Shown here: piece after piece, positions 26,378 through 35,411 of the stretch | Layout of the letters: each line of letters begins with the position of its first letter | Numbering within the stretch: the first letter of the stretch is position 1 | Assembly (NCBI GenBank): GCA_025056455.1 | Contig: JANWVY010000002.1 | Location: forward strand, 854,737-918,736 | DNA: 64,000 nt | Origin: Bryobacteraceae bacterium | Lineage (GTDB): Bacteria > Acidobacteriota > Terriglobia > Bryobacterales > Bryobacteraceae | Reading direction: 5' to 3' | Notes under the pieces: generated by a model | Told to the model about the DNA's origin: nothing | The model's database searches: none | The model's input: the letters and a program-made list of their open reading frames with translations, nothing else | Translations under genes and position numbers: made by a program

Positions 26378-27160
26378 TCAGGTCAGAAGGTAATAGTAAT
26401 GATTGCGATGAAGCAGCTCGACTGGGCGGTCGAAGAGCTGGCTGAGGGTGTCGCTGGAAAGCACCTGGCGCTTGTCCCCATCGCAGTGCACTCTTCCATC
26501 CTTGAGCAGAACAACGCGGTTGACTTCGGGAATAATGTCCGAGAGGTGGTGAGTGACCAAGATGATGGTGGTGGTGGCGGCAAGCTGGCGCAACAAGTCG
26601 AGCAAGGCGTGCGTGGCGCCGATGTCGAGACTGGCCGTCGGTTCGTCGAGGATGATGGCCTTGGGACGGTGAACCAGGGCGCGGGCAATCAAAAGCCGGC
26701 GTCCCTCACCGGTCGACATCTGGTTGACCATCCGGTCGGCAAGGTGAGTCAAGCCAAGTTGCTCGAGAATCTCCTCGGCGCGCTCGCCCATGTCCGGCGT
26801 CACCTGGTGGTTTGGCCAGATGCCGACACTGGAGAAGAAACCCGAAAGAATCACTTCACGGCCTGAATAGGGATAGCGGAGAAAGCTGGCGAGCAGGTCG
26901 TTGTGCACAATGCCGAGGAGGGGCCGGAGGTCAAAAATGTTCCAGGTATCGCGCCCGAAGATCCGCACCTTAGAGCCGGGAAGCGCCAGGGGGTAGCAGT
27001 CGCGGGTGATGGTCTTAATGAGAGTAGATTTACCGCTGCCGTTTGGCCCCAGGATGGCGACGTGTTCCCGGGCGTGAACCGTGAGATTCAGTCCTTTGAG
27101 CCCGAGCTGGCCGTCATGAGACACGTAAACGTTGGAGAACTCGAGGAGCGGTGGTTCCAT
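26378..27160 (-). CDS. ABC transporter ATPase subunit (ModF-like)
   Basis: This is a 260-residue single ABC ATPase. Walker A is GPNGSGKSTLIK, Walker B is AIILDEPTASLD, and the switch histidine is in LVTHHLSDIIPE. The signature is MSTGEGRR instead of LSGGQ, which resembles the STGE form of ModF/PhrA-like ATPases. No permease or binding protein is encoded nearby, so its partner, if any, is elsewhere, and a transport role is not certain. It lies 63 bases downstream of an unknown gene on the same strand. Confidence 0.85.
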   Translation of the reverse strand: MEPPLLEFSNVYVSHDGQLGLKGLNLTVHAREHVAILGPNGSGKSTLIKTITRDCYPLALPGSKVRIFGRDTWNIFDLRPLLGIVHNDLLASFLRYPYSGREVILSGFFSSVGIWPNHQVTPDMGERAEEILEQLGLTHLADRMVNQMSTGEGRRLLIARALVHRPKAIILDEPTASLDIGATHALLDLLRQLAATTTIILVTHHLSDIIPEVNRVVLLKDGRVHCDGDKRQVLSSDTLSQLFDRPVELLHRNHYYYLLT

Positions 27161-27223
27161 GAAGTCGATTTCCAGGCTAACAAGGGAAAGGGGCAGACCG
27201 CCAGCAAGCCGGGCGAGCGCCGA

Positions 27224-27838
27224 TTACATGGTCATATTGACGACCTGAAGCGTGAATCTCTCTGGGGGCAACGAGCTGACAGGCTCAGGGTGTTTGCTAG
27301 CCCAAGTCTGGTAGGCGGAATCTCCCACCGTGTCTTTGAGGTAAAACAGGAACTGATTGGAAAGGAAGGAGATGGGCGGTGGCTGGCGGAAGGTAAGGCG
27401 AAGCCCGACAGCCTTTTCAACTTGTACGCCCTCCGTGGGGACGCTTTTGTCTTCGAGAAGGCGCACGAAGCTGGAACGTCCCGCATGCGGCCAGACGTCG
27501 CTGCGCAGCAAATGGCGCAGCTCGGGGCGGGATTCGAAGGTGATTTCGCACTGCCGAATCCATTCTAGGATATCGTCTCCCCATTGCCAGTGCAGGATTA
27601 GGCGTTTGTATTGCTCGACTAAGTGCAAAGCAAGGTCCAGTTTGCGCTGTTGGGTCGTGATGGCGTCATAGGCGAGCTGCGCGGGCAGCATATCCTCGCT
27701 TTCCACAATGCTTTCGGCCATTTCGACAATTTTGTCCAAGCGTTGAATTTGGGGAGAGCTATGCACCAACAGGGGCGGCAATTCGTGCTGCCGGTCCCCG
27801 GGGATCTCTAAGTACGTCCGACCACCGATGATGTCCAT
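27224..27838 (-). CDS. Conserved-looking protein of unknown function
   Basis: This is a 204-residue soluble protein with no recognised family, signal peptide or membrane segment. It is rich in charged helices in the first two thirds, for example AYDAITTQQRKLDLALHLVE and LILHWQWGDDILEWIRQ. The last third looks strand-rich. The ATG at 27838 is preceded by AGGTGA at good spacing, supporting real translation. It is followed by an ABC ATPase gene on the same strand and preceded, 127 bases away, by ggt's stop, so it may form a two-gene unit with the ATPase. No function is proposed. Confidence 0.6.
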   Translation of the reverse strand: MDIIGGRTYLEIPGDRQHELPPLLVHSSPQIQRLDKIVEMAESIVESEDMLPAQLAYDAITTQQRKLDLALHLVEQYKRLILHWQWGDDILEWIRQCEITFESRPELRHLLRSDVWPHAGRSSFVRLLEDKSVPTEGVQVEKAVGLRLTFRQPPPISFLSNQFLFYLKDTVGDSAYQTWASKHPEPVSSLPPERFTLQVVNMTM

Positions 27839-27964
27839 GGCATCACCTCATGCCTCCGAATCCATTCCTACCGAATCACATCGGCTGAGGAAGACAAGAA
27901 CTATAATTCGTTGATTATACGGACGGCTCATCGGTCGTGCAAGTTTCAACCGCTTGGGAAGGGA

Positions 27965-29632
27965 TCAGTACCCTGCGACGACGCCTCCGCGACGGCCGTC
28001 CGCCCATCCAATTCTCCAGCCAGAGTCTTCTTCAATGGCAATCGCGCTGACGTCGCCCTGGGTGCGCCATTTGGGGTTGATCTTGTGGCCCATGGATCTC
28101 AGTTTTTCTGCCACGTCGAGGACTAAGGCGCCGGGTTCTGCTTCCACCGATCCGCTTGAGAAATGGATGCGTGGAAACTCCACAGCGTCGCGAAGCGACA
28201 TCTTAAAGTCAATGACGTTACTGATAATCTGGACCAGCGTGCTGGGGATAGTGACGCCGCCGGGGGTGCCCAGGGTCATCCAGGGCGAACCATCCGGCCT
28301 CAAAACAAGCGTGGGGGCCATGGTCGAGGGATAGCGTTTTCCAGGCGCTACAGAACTTGCCAGCCCCGCGCGGTTCGAAAAGACGGACATGTGATTATTA
28401 AGCAACACCCCAGTGCCCTGGGCGATCACTTGCGATCCGTAGAATCCGCTCAAGGTGTAGGTGTTGGCCACCATGTTTCCTTCTGCGTCGATGATCGAAA
28501 AGTGCGTGGTATGGGGCGTTTCAGAGGAGAGGGGCAGCGGAGCCTCGGGGCTAGCTTGATCCAGCCGGATCGATCCGGCCGCGCTCTTTGTATATTCGGG
28601 GCTTAAGACCTGGTCTAGCTTTTCTTCGCCTTCCCGCATGAGAATGCCCCGCGCATCGAAGCCGCGGCGCATGGCTTCAATGAACAAGTGCCGGGCTGCG
28701 GCCGAACCCTCCATTCCTAGACCTAGGGCAAAACGGTCTAGAACATTCAGCGCTACGGCAACCGCCACGCCGCCGGTGGAGCTCGGAGGCATGGTAAGAA
28801 TCCAGTGATCTCGGTATCGTGTTCGCAGCGGCTCGGTGAGCTTCACTTCGTAGTTTTTCAGATCTTCGTAGGTGAGGATGCCGCCGTGAGCCGCCATATC
28901 CTGGGCGATCCGCCGCGCGGTTTCGCCTTCGTAGAACTCGCGGTAGCCCCGTCGTTGCATTCTGCGAATCGTCTCTGCTAACGCTGGCTGAACCACCTTT
29001 TCGCCCTGAGTGAGGGGACGGTCAGCTCCGTGCAAGAAGACCTGAGCCGTCTCGCGGAAGGCTTTCATTACGGGAACTTGGAGCTTCAGGATGCGCTCCA
29101 TGCGCAGGGAGGCTGGGAAGCCGTCTTTCGCCAAGCGGCGAGCCGGTTCTAGGCAGTCGCGCCAGCTGATTCGGCCGTATTTTGCATGTGCCACCCCCAT
29201 GCCGGCAGGCGTCCCTGGAACTGCGACGCTGAGATAGCCAATATTTGCTTCCCGGTTGCTACGGAACATGCCGGGCCTCGATGCCGCGGGGGCCGTGCCG
29301 GCATAATCCACCGCTTGCACCTTGCCGTCGGCCATCCGCAAGACCATATAACCAGAACCACCCAGGTTGCCAGCTTCCGGATGTACGACGGCGAGGGCAA
29401 ACGCGACGGCAACGGCCGCATCCACGGCGTTTCCGCCCTTGCGCAGGATCTCTACGCCAGCTTGGGTCGCTCGTTCGTGTACACTAGCCACCATGGCCTT
29501 CGGCGCCCGTAGCGGCTGGCTGACCATGGGCCGGAGCTCTTCGAGGGCTAAACCGCTTTGGGATGCCTCCTGTCCGACGCAAACCGTAGCCGTCAGTAGC
29601 AGGGTGAAAGTCCAAGGGAGCAGATGTCGCAT
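27965..29632 (-). CDS. ggt: Gamma-glutamyltranspeptidase
   Basis: This is a 555-residue N-terminal-nucleophile hydrolase that cleaves glutathione and other gamma-glutamyl compounds in the periplasm. The ATG at 29632 gives a signal peptide (MRHLLPWTFTLLLTATVCVG). Early motifs are GGNAVDAAVAVAFAL and NLGGSGYMVLR. The autoprocessing site and nucleophile threonine are in TTHFSIIDAEGNMVA, followed by GVLLNNHMSVFSN and TMAPTLVLRPDG. Precursor length and order are standard, and the protein should split before the TTHFS threonine. The plus-strand BACON gene is divergent from it. Confidence 0.95.
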   Translation of the reverse strand: MRHLLPWTFTLLLTATVCVGQEASQSGLALEELRPMVSQPLRAPKAMVASVHERATQAGVEILRKGGNAVDAAVAVAFALAVVHPEAGNLGGSGYMVLRMADGKVQAVDYAGTAPAASRPGMFRSNREANIGYLSVAVPGTPAGMGVAHAKYGRISWRDCLEPARRLAKDGFPASLRMERILKLQVPVMKAFRETAQVFLHGADRPLTQGEKVVQPALAETIRRMQRRGYREFYEGETARRIAQDMAAHGGILTYEDLKNYEVKLTEPLRTRYRDHWILTMPPSSTGGVAVAVALNVLDRFALGLGMEGSAAARHLFIEAMRRGFDARGILMREGEEKLDQVLSPEYTKSAAGSIRLDQASPEAPLPLSSETPHTTHFSIIDAEGNMVANTYTLSGFYGSQVIAQGTGVLLNNHMSVFSNRAGLASSVAPGKRYPSTMAPTLVLRPDGSPWMTLGTPGGVTIPSTLVQIISNVIDFKMSLRDAVEFPRIHFSSGSVEAEPGALVLDVAEKLRSMGHKINPKWRTQGDVSAIAIEEDSGWRIGWADGRRGGVVAGY

Positions 29633-29788
29633 TTGTTTTTCTTTGAGTTTAGCGGTCCGCAGAGAGTTGTTTAAACACCTATCCGACCCAGCCACAAGAG
29701 ATTGCCCTCGCACCCTTGGCGGACTTTACCGAACACGTAGAATGAAAAACAAGGGTCGCGTTTGATGTTCTTTAGCAGGAGGCTCCTG

Positions 29789-32700
29789 ATGAGACTCAGC
29801 AAGTCCCTCGTGCGGGTGGGCGCAGTTTGGGTTTGGATGGCTTCTCCCCTCTTGCTCGAAGCTACTGTCTACTGTTCAGCGGAAGCGCTGGAATCCTATC
29901 CTTTCCGGGTTGAGGGGGTTGCGGAAATCCCCGGAACGATTGGAATGAGCTGCTTCGGAAGCCCTGTACCTGTGGTGGGTAACGTCGTGCTGACCCTTAC
30001 GAATTCCACGTTCACCAGCAAGATCATAGGGGCTGGAAACAAGACGGAAGCCGCGATGACGATTTCCGCAGAGGGTGGAACGCTGGTGGAAGGAACGAAT
30101 TTGTTCTTTGGGGTTCGAACCAGTCCCAACACAATTACCTTTTATAATATCCCGCTACTACCGGGCGGCCCGACATACAGCCAGAGCTTCGAAATCAGCA
30201 ATCTCCGAGTCGACGGCGGTCCTTTGAATAATCTTCCCGCGATCATTCAAATCTCAATCACAAGCAGCACCCCTGTGGTGGTGGCTCCGTCAAACGTGAA
30301 TCTGGGAACCGGGCAGTCAGGGTTTGCGGCGAGGACGGTTTTTCCAGCCACCTACGAGCGGTGTGTCAATGTCAACCGCAACCCCACGACGCTTACCGAC
30401 GACCCAGTCGAGATTCAGTTTACGGAGGCCTCCGCAAATTTCTTCCGCAGTCAAGCGGGTGAAAACGGGGTTGTTTTTAGCGGCATCTCCGGGCAACCAG
30501 GAGTGGCGAGTCACGGCACGATGCTTGCGGCGCGCTTTTCGAATGTTCCCGCAGGAGCGATTCTTTGGGCCGCTGTGAATCCCGTCGGAGGAGGCCCGAC
30601 GTTGCTGGCGCAACTAGCCTCGGAAAGCGGGACGGGGCCTACCGTCAGCCGTTACGGGGGATTGTACCGGCAGATTCCCGTCGTGGGTGGCAATGCCGTC
30701 GCTGTCTGGGAAGTCACCGCCTCAAACCCGTTCCAATTGGAAACCGTGCGCTTTCGCGTTGTCGTCGAATTTCCTGCGAATCGGGTCTCCGCGGGCACCT
30801 CCCAAGTGCAGCTGTCATTTCATCCCGATCTCACCACGTCGAGGATTCCGCGCTTTCGCACGGCTGAGCCCTCCCAGACTGCGTTTGTCATCCAACCGAC
30901 CTGTAGCTGGATCAGCTGTACTCCCACCACACTGAGCTTTTCCTCCGTTGGATTCCTCACGCCACCCGCGAAATTCCTCACTGTAAACGTTCGAGCGCCT
31001 TCGACTTTCAAGACGGACGCGACAGCGCCTTGGCTGACAGCGACCCCAAGTACTGGTGCGATTACAACTAGCACGGTGCTGTCTATTTCCGCCAATCCCC
31101 CACTTGCAGGGTTAGGTTTGAGTACGGCGAATCTCGTGGTTTCTGCCGGCCAGGCCGAATGCTTGGTGGAAGCCAGTCTCGAAGTGATTGGGGCGGCCGT
31201 CGCGGCCACGCCGGATTTGGTTACTTTCGACTTCTATGCCGATGGGACGGTGCAGCCAGCCGAGGCGGCGGTTGTGGTTCATGGCTCGCTGAGCTCGATC
31301 CCAGTGGAAGTGGTGGCAGGTCCTGACTCGCAGTGGATTGGCGTTTCCCCAGCCAGCTTGACGGTTCCAGGAACGTTCCGGATCCGGCCGAACGTCGCCG
31401 GCCTACCGCTACGAAATATCGAGGGTATGGTTTTTGTACGCTCGCCGGGAGGTCCAGCCGTTACCGTTCAAGTAAACTTGCGGTTTCAGCGACGCCAGCT
31501 GACCTTCCAGCCCAATCCGCTGAACCTGACCTGGCAGGCTGGAAGCACGACGGTTCCCACCGGCACGGTTCAAATGACGAGCAGTCCTCCGCTTGTCCCC
31601 ATTCAAAATGTCGGGGCCACGACCGACGATGGCCGCAACTGGTTACTGGTGAGCGGACCGCCCCAGATTCCCGGCATGCTGAATGTCACCATTGATCCGG
31701 CGCGGGTCAATCCTACTCCAGGTCAATATGGCGGAACCATTCAGGTGCAGCTTGCGGGCAATGAGACCTTCAGCACGCGAGTCCTGCTGACAGTCACGCC
31801 CGCTCCAACGTTGTCGGTGAACCCGGGCGCGCTGGAATTTCGCCATACCCTCGGAGCAGCGAACCCGCAGGCACAAGGTATCAACGTGACCAGCAGCTCT
31901 CCATTGAACTTTACAGTCTCATCGAACCAGCCGTGGCTCACCGTGACGCCAACGAGCGGCGTCACCCCCAGCTTCCTCTCTGTGGCGATCAATCCGGCTG
32001 GCCTCGCGGTGGGCGTCTATACAACTTCGCTCGTGATAACCAGCCAAGGAACGGCGCCTGTCGTGGTGCCGGTCACCCTACATGTTCTTTCGCCGGCGCC
32101 GTCGTTGAGCGCGACACCAAACCCGTTAGCGTTTTTTCATGTTTTCGGCAGTTCGAATTTGCCACCACCGCAAATCTTAACGGTTACGAGCAGTGCACCA
32201 CTGGTGTACACTGCCACGGCTTCCTCGAATGGCAACTGGTTGTCGATCTCGCCTACCGGAGGCAACACTGTTTCCCTCCAAGGCGGGACACCCACCTCCA
32301 GCCTGGCAGTAAGTGTGAATCCTGCTGGGCTTGCGCCGTCCCCGGCACCCTATACAGGGTCCGTCACATTGACGACGCCCGGCTCACCTCCTGTCGTCGT
32401 GGACGTCCTCCTCACGGTGTCGGGCCCGCTCGTCACGGCCAGCCCTTCGGCGCTAACCTTCACCCATCAAATTTCGACGAGCACTCCACCAGCCCAAACG
32501 CTGTTGCTCAGTTCTCCCCTATCGGGACAGGTTGTGACGCTCAGGGCGATCTCTAGCGGATGGCTGATGGTGACTCCGGCTACGGCACAGACGCCCAGCG
32601 TGATCACGGTTAGCGTGATGCCAACCGGTTTGGAGGCGGGTATCTACACGGGATTGATCCAGATCACGGCGGGGAATCAAACGCTAACCGTACCCGTCAC

Positions 32701-34798
32701 GCTCAACGTGGTGGGGCCTTTCCTCTCGGTAACCCCCGGCAGCCTCCGCTTTGAGGTGACGCCGGGGGCTGCACTGCCTCCGGCCCAGACAATCAGTGTA
32801 AGCGGCGCAAGCAGCGGGCAAGTCTTCTCCGTTTCCGCGACGTCGACCGGGGGCTGGCTCTCGGTTGCCCCGCTTGGCGGTTCATTGCCTTCGACGCTGA
32901 CAGTGAGCGTCGCGCCTCAAAATCTCCAACCGGGCTCTTATACGGGACAAATCACGATCAGCTCGGGAGGCTTTTCCGAATCGGTGACGGTGGTGTTGGT
33001 GGTGCAGCCCGTCACGTTGACCGTATCGCCGGCAACCTTGAGCTTTGAGGCGTATCGTGGAGGGCTGGCGCCCGGTCCCCAGACAGTCAACGTGACAAGC
33101 CTGCCCGCGGGCCTCAGCTTCAGCGTCACCACGAGCGGGCAGAGTTCCTGGCTCTCCGCCAGCGCTCTTCAGGACCGCACACCCGCATCGATTCGAGTTG
33201 CGGCGGACGCTACTAACCTTGAGGCGGGAACCTATACCGCAGTTATTACTGTCACAGCACAGGGTCAATCGCAGACTGTGCCCGTGACGCTGAACGTCGT
33301 CAACCCAGCTTTCAATGTGAGCCCGGCATCCCTGAGCTTCCGGCACGCTTGGGGCCAGGATCCACCGCCCGCGCAGAGCATCTCCGTCGGGAGCGTGCCG
33401 CCGGGAGTCAGTTTTGCGGCCTCGATCGTCAGCAATTCGCCCTGGCTTAACGCCGGGGCGCAATCCGGACGCACGCCAGGCTCGATCGCCGTTTCCGTCA
33501 ATCCAACCGGTCTCGAGCCGGGCGAATACACGGCTACGATCGCCATCACCGCCGCCGGCCAGGTGTACAGCGTCGGGGTAAGCTTGACGGTTCTGGGCGG
33601 TACACTTAGTGTTTCCGAACCGCAGGCGAACTTAACGGCGTTTGTTGGAGCCGAGACGAGTCTGCCCGTGCGAATTCAAGTGACAAGTACTCCCGCCAAC
33701 TTGCCCTTCAGCTTTTCTGGTGGCACGGCCTGGCTGTCCGCAGAATCGTCTTCAGGCAGGACACCAGCGACGCTGACTCTTCGCGCTCGCCCGCAGGGAC
33801 TGGCTCCGGGCCAATACAGCACGACAATCACGATTACCGCTCCAGGTGCAATCAACAGCCCTCAGACTCTAACCGTCACGCTGTTGGTGGTGGGCGCTCC
33901 GAGCATTACCTCGCTCAGCCATTCGAGCGTTACGGCAGGCTCTGGCGCCTTCACGCTGGTTGTAAGCGGCACAAATTTCACGCCTGCCAGCCAGGTTTTG
34001 GCCAATGGCGCGCCGTTGCCTACAACCTTTGTGAGCAGCAACCAGCTCCGGACGGAGATTCCGCCGAATCTGATCGGAAGGCCGGGACACGTTGAGATTC
34101 GCGTAACAAACCCCGAAGGATTAACTTCGTCACAGGTCCTCCTCGCCGTGCGACTTCCCAGCCAAGGAATAAGGTTGGAGATCCTGGGCAATCCTGGGCC
34201 TGGAGAACAACCCCGGGTGGTGGCCGTGCTTTCCGAACCTGTAGCCATTCCGCTCAGCGGCACCTTCTCGTTGGCCTTTACCGGGCGCGATTCCGCGGTG
34301 CAATTCGCCTCCGGAAGCCGGTCCGCCAGCTTTGCGATTGCCGCCGGCGCGACGCGCTCTCAAGAGGTCCCCTTCAGCACAGGCACCGTCGCTGGCCGTT
34401 TGGAGATTTCGGCGGCGGTTTCCGCTCAAGGCTCCGATCTGACGCCAGACCCTGCCCCAACTGTCTCCCTCACGATTGACGCCTCAGCGCCTGTGATCCG
34501 CAGGGTTGAGCTCCAACGAAGCGGCGATGGTTTTGTGTTTGTCATCACCGGGTTCACCACAACGCGGGAGATTGCGGAAGTGAATATCCGTTTCAGCGGT
34601 AACGTACAGCCGGTAGAAGTGAACACGAACGTCGCGGCTGTCTTTGCGAACTATTTCAACAATCCCGCCAGCGAACCCTTCGGCGGGCAATTCGAATTGC
34701 GATTCCCGTTTACTGGCCAAAGCACGGGAATTATTTCGGCTGTGGTGTCCTTGACGAACAGCCGCGGCAGGTCGAACTCTGTGACCGTAAACTTTTGA
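29789..34798 (+). CDS. Giant secreted protein with ten BACON-like repeats and an IPT domain
   Basis: This protein has 1,669 residues from the ATG at 29789, which follows AGGAGG by 6 bases; an in-frame TTG at 29762 is the alternative. A signal peptide is followed by a roughly 340-residue strand-rich domain of unknown type. About ten repeats of roughly 95 residues then run from 30,900 to 33,890. Each follows the pattern LxxSPxxLxF...PPAQxxxV...WLxxxPxxGxTPxxLxVxVNPxGLxxGxYTxxIxIT...VTLxVV, typical of BACON/Ig-like modules. An IPT/TIG domain follows (SITSLSHSSVTAGSG), then a C-terminal beta domain. BACON modules usually bind glycans or protein surfaces. The last 68 bases overlap the convergent mini-transpeptidase gene. 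Confidence 0.85.
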   Translation: MRLSKSLVRVGAVWVWMASPLLLEATVYCSAEALESYPFRVEGVAEIPGTIGMSCFGSPVPVVGNVVLTLTNSTFTSKIIGAGNKTEAAMTISAEGGTLVEGTNLFFGVRTSPNTITFYNIPLLPGGPTYSQSFEISNLRVDGGPLNNLPAIIQISITSSTPVVVAPSNVNLGTGQSGFAARTVFPATYERCVNVNRNPTTLTDDPVEIQFTEASANFFRSQAGENGVVFSGISGQPGVASHGTMLAARFSNVPAGAILWAAVNPVGGGPTLLAQLASESGTGPTVSRYGGLYRQIPVVGGNAVAVWEVTASNPFQLETVRFRVVVEFPANRVSAGTSQVQLSFHPDLTTSRIPRFRTAEPSQTAFVIQPTCSWISCTPTTLSFSSVGFLTPPAKFLTVNVRAPSTFKTDATAPWLTATPSTGAITTSTVLSISANPPLAGLGLSTANLVVSAGQAECLVEASLEVIGAAVAATPDLVTFDFYADGTVQPAEAAVVVHGSLSSIPVEVVAGPDSQWIGVSPASLTVPGTFRIRPNVAGLPLRNIEGMVFVRSPGGPAVTVQVNLRFQRRQLTFQPNPLNLTWQAGSTTVPTGTVQMTSSPPLVPIQNVGATTDDGRNWLLVSGPPQIPGMLNVTIDPARVNPTPGQYGGTIQVQLAGNETFSTRVLLTVTPAPTLSVNPGALEFRHTLGAANPQAQGINVTSSSPLNFTVSSNQPWLTVTPTSGVTPSFLSVAINPAGLAVGVYTTSLVITSQGTAPVVVPVTLHVLSPAPSLSATPNPLAFFHVFGSSNLPPPQILTVTSSAPLVYTATASSNGNWLSISPTGGNTVSLQGGTPTSSLAVSVNPAGLAPSPAPYTGSVTLTTPGSPPVVVDVLLTVSGPLVTASPSALTFTHQISTSTPPAQTLLLSSPLSGQVVTLRAISSGWLMVTPATAQTPSVITVSVMPTGLEAGIYTGLIQITAGNQTLTVPVTLNVVGPFLSVTPGSLRFEVTPGAALPPAQTISVSGASSGQVFSVSATSTGGWLSVAPLGGSLPSTLTVSVAPQNLQPGSYTGQITISSGGFSESVTVVLVVQPVTLTVSPATLSFEAYRGGLAPGPQTVNVTSLPAGLSFSVTTSGQSSWLSASALQDRTPASIRVAADATNLEAGTYTAVITVTAQGQSQTVPVTLNVVNPAFNVSPASLSFRHAWGQDPPPAQSISVGSVPPGVSFAASIVSNSPWLNAGAQSGRTPGSIAVSVNPTGLEPGEYTATIAITAAGQVYSVGVSLTVLGGTLSVSEPQANLTAFVGAETSLPVRIQVTSTPANLPFSFSGGTAWLSAESSSGRTPATLTLRARPQGLAPGQYSTTITITAPGAINSPQTLTVTLLVVGAPSITSLSHSSVTAGSGAFTLVVSGTNFTPASQVLANGAPLPTTFVSSNQLRTEIPPNLIGRPGHVEIRVTNPEGLTSSQVLLAVRLPSQGIRLEILGNPGPGEQPRVVAVLSEPVAIPLSGTFSLAFTGRDSAVQFASGSRSASFAIAAGATRSQEVPFSTGTVAGRLEISAAVSAQGSDLTPDPAPTVSLTIDASAPVIRRVELQRSGDGFVFVITGFTTTREIAEVNIRFSGNVQPVEVNTNVAAVFANYFNNPASEPFGGQFELRFPFTGQSTGIISAVVSLTNSRGRSNSVTVNF

Positions 34799-35411
34799 TG
34801 GCGCTCCTTACGGCGACGCTGCCGGGTACGCCATGCACACGCACAAGAACGGCACGGCGCGGCTGGCTAGCGGGGTAGAGCACAACGGCTAATCCATCCC
34901 CAGGAGCGCGCTTTTGGTGCGTGCAAGGTGCAGTGCCAGTTTTCGCATAGGCATCTTCGCCCAGCGCCTGAGCCGTGCCGTAGCGAGCCGCCTGGCGCAT
35001 CCCCTGCAGGATGCTAGCCACACCTGGTTCCTCTGCCCGGCGATAAAGTTCAATGTAAGCATGGAGCAGTTGCTCCGGTTCAGCGCGTTCCGGATGGTGT
35101 AATCCGAATTGCTGGACTACGGCTTGCAGATGCTCTTCGGGCACCTGGCTCCGGAGCACGTCAAAATAGCGGTTACAAGAGAGGGCAAGGGCCCGGACAA
35201 TGTCGAGCTCGCCGTGACCACCGGGCTTCCAGCAGCCGTGGCAGCGGATTTTGGGGAAAGAGAAGCCATGACGCTGGGCGTAGGCGAAAGCCAGAAATGG
35301 CTTTGAGAGTGAGCCGACGGGGATGGCTTTCTCTGGCTCCCACTGGCGACGAACTTCTTGCCCTGTGGTTAGGTCGATTTCGAGCAACGAAACCAGCAAC
35401 AGCAGGTTCAT
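34731..35411 (-). CDS. Minimal penicillin-binding transpeptidase-like protein
   Basis: This 226-residue protein consists of little more than the core of a serine transpeptidase. All three active-site motifs are visible: SLSK at 34-37 (SxxK), SCN at 78-80 (SxN) and KTG at 157-159 (KTGTAP). A short hydrophobic start (MNLLLLVSLLEI) may be an anchor or signal. The CHGCWKPGGHG segment before SCNRYF resembles high-molecular-weight PBPs and DUF2300-type proteins. Usual PBP domains exceed 300 residues with dimerisation modules, all absent here. It is the last gene of a five-gene operon, joined by an ATGA overlap. It could cross-link or sense peptidoglycan; activity is not shown. Confidence 0.7.
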   Translation of the reverse strand: MNLLLLVSLLEIDLTTGQEVRRQWEPEKAIPVGSLSKPFLAFAYAQRHGFSFPKIRCHGCWKPGGHGELDIVRALALSCNRYFDVLRSQVPEEHLQAVVQQFGLHHPERAEPEQLLHAYIELYRRAEEPGVASILQGMRQAARYGTAQALGEDAYAKTGTAPCTHQKRAPGDGLAVVLYPASQPRRAVLVRVHGVPGSVAVRSAIKSLRSQSSTCRGCSSRTPQPK

